Below are positions 1 to 4,310 of a DNA stretch of 18,485 nt, one piece after another. The notes under the pieces are model-generated. The model was not told the DNA's origin, did not search any database, and saw nothing but the letters and a program-made list of their open reading frames with translations. The position numbers and the translations under genes were made by a program. This stretch comes from JBJELF01 sp051879015 (lineage in GTDB: Bacteria; Bacillota; Clostridia; Lachnospirales; Lachnospiraceae): assembly GCA_051879015.1 (NCBI GenBank), contig JBJELF010000050.1, forward strand, positions 1 through 18,485, read 5' to 3'. Numbering within the stretch: the first letter of the stretch is position 1; every line of letters starts with the position of its first letter.

Positions 1-99
1 CAAGAACTTTCTGACAGCAATGGTATAGCAGAAAACTCCAACTTATCCTATAAAGAATTGAATAATATTCTTGAGTTATTTTATAATAGTTGGGAATAA
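1..99 (+). CDS. C-terminal end of an unidentified protein (5' truncated)
   Basis: An open frame enters from the left edge in frame 1 and encodes 32 residues ending NNILELFYNSWE before a TAA at 97-99. Its stop codon lies at the foot of a 20-bp hairpin, which fits the 3' end of a real gene. The visible residues are polar and acidic with no motif I recognise, so I assign no function. The rpmG promoter begins only 70 nt further on, so this gene is probably a separate transcription unit. The frame could be fortuitous given its short visible length. Confidence 0.45.
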   Translation, partial: QELSDSNGIAENSNLSYKELNNILELFYNSWE

Positions 100-149
100 G
101 ATGGATGTAGTGGTCAAGCTTTTTTGGGATTGACCACTACATCCATCTT
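98..149. terminator. 20-bp perfect hairpin at the end of the first gene, possible terminator
   Basis: Arms 98-117 and 130-149 are perfect reverse complements (20 bp) around a 12-nt loop containing a run of six T. The left arm overlaps the stop codon of the preceding frame. No T-run follows the right arm on either strand (an A-rich stretch follows on +), so it is not a textbook intrinsic terminator. It may still end transcription or protect the 3' end of the upstream mRNA. Confidence 0.5.
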
Positions 150-168
150 CAAAAAAATAAAAAAGTAC

Positions 169-198
169 TTGACAAGTCCCCATGTTTTGTGATATGCT
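169..198 (+). promoter_or_regulatory. Promoter of rpmG-secE-nusG-rplKA (extended -10)
   Basis: The -35 box TTGACA (169-174) and -10 box TATGCT (193-198) are separated by 18 bp. A TG dinucleotide at 190-191, one base before the -10 box, makes it an extended -10 promoter. It is preceded by an A-rich tract (151-164) that could act as an UP element. Expected transcription start is about 203-206, giving a leader of roughly 130 nt before rpmG. Confidence 0.8.
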
Positions 199-204
199 AT
201 GCGA

Positions 205-320
205 GCGTGTGGAAGACGTCAGGTCTTTTTTTTATGCTTAAATTTGCAGATTATCCACGTCTGGCAAATTCCGCAAAAGAAAAGACAACCAAAGGACTTC
301 GGTCCAAAAAACTAATACAT
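205..320 (+). promoter_or_regulatory. Structured 5' leader of rpmG
   Basis: Three small hairpins can be drawn. AAGAC/GTCTT around 213-227 runs directly into a T-run, which looks like a weak early terminator. AATTTGC (241-247) pairs with GCAAATT (264-270), extended by AGA/TCT past one bulged G. GGAC-TTCG-GTCC (294-305) is a UUCG tetraloop hairpin just before the ribosome-binding site. No known riboswitch class was recognised, and a regulatory role is inference. Confidence 0.35.
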
Positions 321-334
321 GGAGGTGGATAGTC

Positions 335-484
335 GTGCGAGTAAAGATTACATTAGCGTGTACTGAATGCAAGCAGCGCAATTACAACATGACAAAGGAA
401 AAGAAAAACCATCCAGAAAGAATGGAAACAAAGAAATATTGTAGATTCTGCAAGAAACATACACCACATAAAGAAACCAAATAA
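335..484 (+). CDS. rpmG: 50S ribosomal protein L33, zinc-ribbon form
   Basis: This 49-residue protein starts RVKITLACTECKQRNY after the initiator. It carries two CxxC pairs, C9/C12 (CTEC) and C36/C39 (CRFC), so it is the zinc-binding (C+) form of L33, a small basic protein of the large ribosomal subunit. The start is GTG at 335, chosen because GGAGGTGG lies at 321-328 with normal spacing and because the ensuing protein has the usual L33 length. The gene is first in the rpmG-secE-nusG cluster, an order common in Firmicutes, and sits 27 nt before secE. Bacteria may carry a second zinc-independent L33 elsewhere, which this window cannot show. Confidence 0.95.
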   Translation: MRVKITLACTECKQRNYNMTKEKKNHPERMETKKYCRFCKKHTPHKETK

Positions 485-511
485 TGGTTCTCTTAGATAA
501 GGAGTGATTGT

Positions 512-766
512 ATGGGAGAAAACGAAAAAGTTGTAAAAGTCCAGAAAGCTCAAAAAGAGAAAAAGCCAGGCTTTGCAGATAAGATAAAGAGTGTTTGCAA
601 AGGTTTAAAGATTGAATTCAATAAGATTATTTGGCCAAGCAAAGAAGAGCTGGGAAAGAAAACTTTAGTTGTTATTGTATGTTCTACAGTTTTAACGGTT
701 ATCATTGCTGTCATTGATATGCTTTCAAAGTACGGTGTGGATTTTCTGATAAATCTTGTAAAATAA
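512..766 (+). CDS. secE: Preprotein translocase subunit SecE
   Basis: This 84-residue protein is the small essential subunit of the SecYEG protein-export channel in the cytoplasmic membrane. A lysine-rich cytoplasmic N-terminus (residues 1-30) is followed by an amphipathic segment with the conserved EFNKIIWPSKEEL signature (WP at 41-42). One membrane-spanning helix follows at about residues 51-71. The single-span form is the usual one in Firmicutes; the E. coli protein has three spans. AAGGAG at 499-504 precedes the ATG by 7 nt. It lies between rpmG and nusG, the standard position for secE, with 14 nt to nusG, consistent with cotranscription. Confidence 0.96.
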   Translation: MGENEKVVKVQKAQKEKKPGFADKIKSVCKGLKIEFNKIIWPSKEELGKKTLVVIVCSTVLTVIIAVIDMLSKYGVDFLINLVK

Positions 767-780
767 GAGAGGTGTAAGTT

Positions 781-1299
781 ATGGAAAAAGCACGTTGGTA
801 TGTCGCTCATACTTATTCTGGCTATGAAAATAAGGTTAAGGCCGATATTGAACAAACAATTGAAAACCGTAAACTTCATGATCAGATTTTAGAAGTTTCT
901 GTTCCTATGGAAGAGGACATCGAAGTCAAGCCCAATGGCGAGAAGAAACAAGTTCAAAGAAAAATTTTTCCGGGATATGTACTGGTGAAGATGATTATGA
1001 ATGATGATACTTGGTATGTTGTGCGAAATACAAGAGGCGTGACTGGATTTGTTGGTCCGGGATCCAAACCAGTACCACTGACTGATCAGGAAATCGAGAA
1101 CATGGGACTGAGCTCCGTCAAGGAGTCTAAATACAAAGAGGGCGATACAATAGTAGTCACCAAAGGTATTTGGGAGAAAAAGGTAGGAGTTGTAGAAGCA
1201 GTTGACGACGATAAGAAGATGGTTACTATCAGCATAGAGGTGTTTGGCAGAGAGACGCCAACTCAGATTAGTTTTGCTGATATCAAAATGCTTGATTAA
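781..1299 (+). CDS. nusG: Transcription termination/antitermination protein NusG
   Basis: This 172-residue protein binds RNA polymerase and modulates pausing, termination and coupling to translation. The N-terminal NGN domain (about residues 1-110) opens with ARWYVAHTYSGYENKVK and contains the conserved FPGYVLVKM and TRGVTGFVG segments. A C-terminal KOW domain (about 118-172) contains EGDTIVVTKGIWEKKVGVVE. The length matches bacterial NusG, with no inserted domain. GAGAGGTG at 767-774 precedes the ATG. It is followed by 189 nt of structured leader before rplK. A short perfect palindrome (1291-1304) spans the stop codon. Confidence 0.97.
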   Translation: MEKARWYVAHTYSGYENKVKADIEQTIENRKLHDQILEVSVPMEEDIEVKPNGEKKQVQRKIFPGYVLVKMIMNDDTWYVVRNTRGVTGFVGPGSKPVPLTDQEIENMGLSSVKESKYKEGDTIVVTKGIWEKKVGVVEAVDDDKKMVTISIEVFGRETPTQISFADIKMLD

Positions 1300-1382
1300 T
1301 CAAGCTGTGTTTACAGAACAAAATTTGAAACAGATTTCATCCGGTTTTAGAAAATATTCATCGAGTTTCCTAAGCCCGGGTG

Positions 1383-1410
1383 GTGGGAGGGAGATTCCCG
1401 CAATTACCAC
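1383..1410 (+). promoter_or_regulatory. L1-binding-type RNA motif upstream of rplK
   Basis: This 28-nt element can fold with an outer helix GTGG (1383-1386)/CCAC (1407-1410) and an inner GGGA/TCCC helix. They are separated by asymmetric loops carrying GA on one side and GCAATTA on the other. This matches the arrangement of L1-binding sites in L11-operon mRNAs and in 23S rRNA as I know it. It lies 79 nt before the rplK start and is repeated almost exactly at 1980-2007. Expected role: translational feedback by L1 (product of rplA) on rplK. Confidence 0.75.
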
Positions 1411-1454
1411 AACACTTTCAGTGTTGCGATTCGATATCAGTGGATGGATATCGA
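1410..1454 (+). other. Two hairpins between the L1 motif and rplK
   Basis: CAACACT (1410-1416) pairs with AGTGTTG (1420-1426) across a TTC loop, and TCGATATC (1431-1438) pairs with GATATCGA (1447-1454) across an 8-nt loop. The C at 1410 is shared with the L1 motif, so the elements stack or compete. They end 20 nt before the Shine-Dalgarno site. Their function is unknown; they may help present the L1 site or protect the mRNA. Confidence 0.5.
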
Positions 1455-1488
1455 GGCAAAATTGAAAATAACTTAGGAGGTGCCTAAC

Positions 1489-1914
1489 ATGGCAAAGAAA
1501 GTAACAGGTTATATCAAATTACAGATTCCTGCTGCTAAGGCTACACCAGCTCCACCAGTTGGTCCTGCACTTGGTCAGCACGGTGTAAACATTATGCAGT
1601 TCGTAAAAGAGTTCAATGCCAGAACTGCAGATCAGGCTGGTTTTACTGTTCCAGTTGTTATCACTGTATATGCAGATAGAAGTTTCAGCTTCATCACAAA
1701 GACCCCACCAGCAGCAGACTTACTTATGAAGGCAGCTAACATCAAGTCTGGTTCTGGTAAGCCAAACAAGGAAAAGGTTGCTACCTTGAAGAGATCTGCT
1801 GTAGAAGAGATTGCAAAGCAGAAGATGCCTGATTTGAATGCAGGTTCCCTTGAGGCTGCTACAAGCATGATCGCAGGTACCGCAAGAAGTATGGGTATCG
1901 TTGTAGAGGACTAA
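1489..1914 (+). CDS. rplK: 50S ribosomal protein L11
   Basis: This 141-residue protein binds 23S rRNA in the GTPase-associated centre at the base of the L10/L12 stalk and contacts elongation factors. The N-terminal domain has the conserved PAPPVGPALGQHGVNIMQF stretch (about residues 20-38). The C-terminal domain (about 75-141) carries KSGSGKPNKEKVATLKR and ends GTARSMGIVVED, as in the family. The ATG at 1489 is preferred over an in-frame GTG at 1480, because AGGAGGT at 1475-1481 sits at correct spacing for the ATG and overlaps the GTG. The expected start is MAKKVTGYIKLQIPA. It pairs with rplA downstream, and both genes carry an L1-type leader motif. Confidence 0.97.
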   Translation: MAKKVTGYIKLQIPAAKATPAPPVGPALGQHGVNIMQFVKEFNARTADQAGFTVPVVITVYADRSFSFITKTPPAADLLMKAANIKSGSGKPNKEKVATLKRSAVEEIAKQKMPDLNAGSLEAATSMIAGTARSMGIVVED

Positions 1915-1944
1915 TTTAAATTAATAAATTTTTGCAATATCGAA

Positions 1945-1971
1945 TCGAGCTGTTTTAATAACGCAGCTTGA
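1945..1971 (+). other. Hairpin in the rplK-rplA spacer
   Basis: TCGAGCTG (1945-1952) pairs with CAGCTTGA (1964-1971) with one G-U pair across an 11-nt loop. No T-run follows (an A-rich stretch does), so it is not a terminator. It sits immediately upstream of the second L1-type motif and may structure the leader of rplA. Confidence 0.4.
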
Positions 1972-1979
1972 TAAAAAAC

Positions 1980-2007
1980 GTGGGAGGGACATTCCCGCAT
2001 ATACCAC
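1980..2007 (+). promoter_or_regulatory. Second L1-binding-type RNA motif, upstream of rplA
   Basis: Bases GTGG (1980-1983) and CCAC (2004-2007) close a 28-nt motif with an inner GGGA/TCCC helix. It is the same length as the copy at 1383-1410 and identical to it at 25 of 28 positions. It ends one base before the AGGAGG of rplA (2009-2014), so L1 bound here should occlude ribosome entry directly. Inference: autoregulation of L1 synthesis. Confidence 0.75.
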
Positions 2008-2022
2008 TAGGAGGTTTTTACA

Positions 2023-2718
2023 ATGAAAAGAGGTAAAAAGTACGTAGAGTCTGCCAAGTTGGTTGACAGAACTATGTTATATGATAAGGAGGAAGCAATC
2101 GCGTTGGTCAAGAAGGCTTCTTCCGCAAAATTCGATGAGACAGTCGAAGTTCATATCAGAACTGGTTGTGATGGTCGTCATGCTGATCAGCAGGTTCGTG
2201 GTGCAGTAGTATTGCCACATGGAACAGGTAAGAAGGTTCGTGTTCTTGTATTTGCTAAGGGACCACAGGCAGATGCCGCAGTTGCAGCAGGCGCAGATTA
2301 CGTTGGTGCAGAAGAGTTAGTTCCAAAGATCCAGAATGAAGGATGGTTGGATTTTGATGTGGTAGTAGCTACACCAAATATGATGGGTGTTGTAGGTCGT
2401 TTGGGTCGTATCCTTGGACCTAAGGGCTTGATGCCAAATCCAAAGGCAGGAACGGTTACTATGGATGTAGCCAAGGCTATCAAAGATATCAAAGCTGGTA
2501 AGATTGAATACAGATTGGACAAGACCAACATTATCCATGTTCCGATTGGTAAGGTTTCCTTCACAGAGGAGCAGTTAAATGACAACTTCCAGACACTGAT
2601 TGATGCAATTAATAAGGCTAAGCCAAGCGCATTAAAGGGACAGTATTTAAGAAGTGTTACTATCACTTCCACAATGGGACCTGGCGTTAAGCTGAATACT
2701 ATTAAGTTGGGTAACTAA
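2023..2718 (+). CDS. rplA: 50S ribosomal protein L1
   Basis: This 231-residue protein forms the L1 stalk near the ribosomal E site and assists release of deacylated tRNA. In many bacteria it also represses the L11-L1 operon by binding its mRNA. The N-terminal part opens MKRGKKYVESAKLVDR with TVEVHIRTG and the RHADQQVRGAVVLPHGTGK segment. The central conserved GRILGPKGLMPNPKAGTVT lies near residues 127-145. The C-terminal STMGPGVKLN near the end belongs to the rRNA-binding face. Length and termini match the family. AGGAGG at 2009-2014 precedes the ATG by 8 nt and directly abuts the L1-type RNA motif. A strong terminator follows 22 nt after the stop. Confidence 0.97.
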   Translation: MKRGKKYVESAKLVDRTMLYDKEEAIALVKKASSAKFDETVEVHIRTGCDGRHADQQVRGAVVLPHGTGKKVRVLVFAKGPQADAAVAAGADYVGAEELVPKIQNEGWLDFDVVVATPNMMGVVGRLGRILGPKGLMPNPKAGTVTMDVAKAIKDIKAGKIEYRLDKTNIIHVPIGKVSFTEEQLNDNFQTLIDAINKAKPSALKGQYLRSVTITSTMGPGVKLNTIKLGN

Positions 2719-2740
2719 TGCAGTAATATCATATATACCA

Positions 2741-2772
2741 AAACTGCCGCACCATGGTGCGGCAGTTTTTTT
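2741..2772 (+). terminator. Intrinsic terminator after rplA
   Basis: Positions 2741-2768 form a perfect 28-base palindrome with a GC-rich stem (CTGCCGCACC/GGTGCGGCAG) centred on CCATGG. A T-run at 2766-2772 follows. This is a canonical intrinsic terminator separating the rpmG-rplA unit from rplJ-rplL. Confidence 0.9.
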
Positions 2773-2785
2773 AATAAAAAAGTGC

Positions 2786-2814
2786 TTGACAAATAATTTT
2801 TTCTATGATATGAT
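2786..2814 (+). promoter_or_regulatory. Promoter of rplJ-rplL (extended -10)
   Basis: TTGACA (2786-2791) and TATGAT (2809-2814) are spaced by 17 bp, with TG at 2806-2807 giving an extended -10. The A-rich approach to the -35 closely resembles that of the rpmG and rpoB promoters. Expected start is near 2820, at the first helix of the L10 leader. Confidence 0.85.
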
Positions 2815-2821
2815 TTCAATC

Positions 2822-2950
2822 GCTGTGAAAAACAGCATGCCGAAGACAGTAGGTGTCGCAAGACATAAGGAGAAAACGCCTACCGAGGTTATAAGATTCA
2901 CACAAAGAAGACTTATATTACCTCCCTGTCTATGGCAGGGAGGCTTTTTC
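2822..2950 (+). promoter_or_regulatory. Ribosomal protein L10 leader with attenuator
   Basis: The leader contains GCTGT/ACAGC (2822-2836), the hallmark CCGAAGACAG followed by a GTAGGTG (2849-2855)/CGCCTAC (2877-2883) helix, and the adjoining CCGAGG. It then has a terminator-like hairpin CCTCCCTG (2921-2928)/CAGGGAGG (2936-2943) followed by CTTTTT. This is the layout of the known Firmicutes L10 leader, in which L10 (as the L10-L12 complex) binds the upstream helices and premature termination or reduced expression follows. The recognition is by sequence memory of the conserved core and the 5'-to-3' order of parts. Confidence 0.85.
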
Positions 2951-3009
2951 GGCCAACCCAAGTGTATCCTTTGGATATGCGTAAAATCTAATAAGGAGGG
3001 CACATCAAA

Positions 3010-3507
3010 ATGGCAAAGATTGAGTTAAAGCAGCCAGTAGTTGCAGAGATTTCTGAAGCACTGGACGGCGCAAAGGCTGTTGTATTAGTTGATCATCGTG
3101 GTTTGACTGTAGAGCAGGATACCCAGTTGCGTAAGTCTTTAAGAGAAGCTGGCGTTCATTACAAGGTATATAAGAACACCATGATTAAGTTAGCCGTTAA
3201 GGGAACTGAGTTTGAGCCTTTAGTAGCTCACTTGGATGGACCTACCGCTATGGCTTCTACAAAGGGCGATGCTTCCGTTCCAGCAAAGATTTTGTTCGAT
3301 TTCTCCAAGAACAATCCAATTCTTGAGTTAAAGGGCGGCGTTGTTGAAGGAACCTATTACGATCAGGACGGTATCAAAATTATCGCAACTATTCCATCCA
3401 GAGAAGTACTTCTCGGAAAATTGTTGGGAAGCATTCAGAGTCCAATCGCAAATTTTGCTCGTGTTATCAAGCAGATTGCAGAGAAAGATGCTCCAGCAGC
3501 AGAATAA
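3010..3507 (+). CDS. rplJ: 50S ribosomal protein L10
   Basis: This 165-residue protein is the base of the ribosomal stalk. Its N-terminal domain binds 23S rRNA beside L11 and its C-terminal helix anchors L12 dimers. The family pattern is clear: AVVLVDHRGLTVEQ near residues 24-37, VHYKVYKNTMIKLA near 49-62, HLDGPTAMA near 74-82, and IPSREVLLGKLLGSIQSP near 127-144. The C-terminal helix that carries L12 follows. AAGGAGG at 2993-2999 precedes the ATG by 10 nt. Upstream lies a dedicated promoter and L10 leader, so expression is probably autoregulated. rplL follows after a structured 176-nt spacer. Confidence 0.97.
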   Translation: MAKIELKQPVVAEISEALDGAKAVVLVDHRGLTVEQDTQLRKSLREAGVHYKVYKNTMIKLAVKGTEFEPLVAHLDGPTAMASTKGDASVPAKILFDFSKNNPILELKGGVVEGTYYDQDGIKIIATIPSREVLLGKLLGSIQSPIANFARVIKQIAEKDAPAAE

Positions 3508-3521
3508 TAAATAATTTCAGA

Positions 3522-3645
3522 GGAGTAAAATACTCCAGCAGAGGAAACAGAATCAAAATATCAGATATGTTTCCTAGTATCAGTATCATGGGTATGCATG
3601 ATAGAAAGGCAGCTGCAGCTTGAGATGCAGCAAAGCGCAGGGCGC
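3522..3645 (+). other. Cluster of hairpins between rplJ and rplL
   Basis: Five local stems can be drawn: GGAGTA/TACTCC (3522-3536), AGGAAACA (3542-3549)/TGTTTCCT (3568-3575), TATCATG/CATGATA (3584-3603), GCTGCA/TGCAGC (3612-3631) and GCGC/GCGC (3635-3645). None is followed by a T-run and I see no convincing promoter. L12 is needed in several copies per L10, so such a spacer could stabilise or favour translation of the rplL message. That role is inference. Confidence 0.5.
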
Positions 3646-3683
3646 AAATAAATTATAATTATCATTTTACGGAGGTAAATAAA

Positions 3684-4058
3684 ATGGCTAAGTTGACTAC
3701 TGCTGAATTTATTGAGGCAATCAAAGAATTAACAGTATTAGAATTAAATGAACTTGTAAAGGCTTGTGAGGCTGAGTTCGGTGTATCCGCAGCAGCAGGT
3801 GTTGCTGTAGTTGCAGCTGGAGAGGCAGCAGCTCCAGTAGAAGAGAAGACTGAGTTCGACGTTGAGTTGACCGAGATCGGTGCTCAGAAGGTTAAGGTTA
3901 TCAAGGTTGTTCGTGAGTTGACAGGTCTTGGCTTGAAGGAAGCTAAGGATGCTGTTGACAGCGCTCCAAAGGTATTGAAGCAGGGCGTATCCAAGGAAGA
4001 GGCTGAGGAAGCTGCTAAGAAGTTGGAAGAAGTTGGAGCAAAGGCTACCATTAAGTAA
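3684..4058 (+). CDS. rplL: 50S ribosomal protein L7/L12
   Basis: This 124-residue protein forms dimers on L10 and recruits and stimulates translational GTPases. The N-terminal dimerisation domain (about residues 1-33) is MAKLTTAEFIEAIKELTVLELNELVKACE. A flexible Ala/Gly/Val-rich hinge follows (about 34-54, including AAAPVEEKTEF). The globular C-terminal domain (about 55-124) has the KVKVIKVVRELTGLGLKEAKD factor-binding face and ends GAKATIK. ACGGAGGT at 3670-3677 precedes the ATG. It follows rplJ with a hairpin-rich spacer and is followed by an intrinsic terminator that probably cuts most transcription before rpoB. Confidence 0.97.
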   Translation: MAKLTTAEFIEAIKELTVLELNELVKACEAEFGVSAAAGVAVVAAGEAAAPVEEKTEFDVELTEIGAQKVKVIKVVRELTGLGLKEAKDAVDSAPKVLKQGVSKEEAEEAAKKLEEVGAKATIK

Positions 4059-4109
4059 TTTCATTTTCAGGCGATCGGAAGTTGTTTCCAATGGAATTTA
4101 AATGAAAGG

Positions 4110-4147
4110 AGTCGTTGTGTATCAGTTGATGCACAGCGACTTTTTTT
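4110..4147 (+). terminator. Intrinsic terminator/attenuator between rplL and rpoB
   Basis: An 11-bp stem pairs 4110-4120 with 4131-4141 (two G-U pairs), with a 10-nt loop that can pair further. The right arm runs straight into seven T (4141-4147). It likely ends most rplJL transcripts, so that stalk proteins outnumber polymerase subunits. Confidence 0.85.
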
Positions 4148-4190
4148 GTGTATGCCTACGCAGACAGAGTAAAAAAAATAAAAAAAGTGA

Positions 4191-4219
4191 TTGACGGCGC
4201 TCAAAAAAAGTGATATTAT
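4191..4219 (+). promoter_or_regulatory. Promoter of rpoB-rpoC (extended -10)
   Basis: TTGACG (4191-4196) and TATTAT (4214-4219) are spaced by 17 bp, with TG at 4211-4212 giving an extended -10. A dense A-tract (4171-4186) precedes it. It lies just after the rplL terminator and gives rpoBC its own start, with a leader of about 85 nt. Confidence 0.8.
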
Positions 4220-4310
4220 GGAAAATGCGCTATTGTGTGGAAAAGGGGTTAGTCTGCCCTTATGCCCTATGAAGATAGTAATATATAGAAAACAGGGGTG
4301 AAACGTCAAA

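Noticed and set aside
1310..1338. TTTACA in the nusG-rplK spacer as a possible rplK promoter
   Set aside because: No acceptable -10 box at the right distance.
1244..1465. 73-codon + strand open frame overlapping the end of nusG and the rplK leader
   Set aside because: It overlaps nusG in another frame and then the L1-type RNA motif, has no Shine-Dalgarno site and resembles no family.
2786..3028. 80-codon + strand open frame between rplA and rplJ
   Set aside because: It covers the rplJ promoter and L10 leader, which explain the sequence better; it starts at the -35 box.
3654..3659. TATAAT just before rplL as a possible promoter
   Set aside because: No -35 box at 16-18 bp upstream, and a start there would leave almost no leader before the Shine-Dalgarno site.
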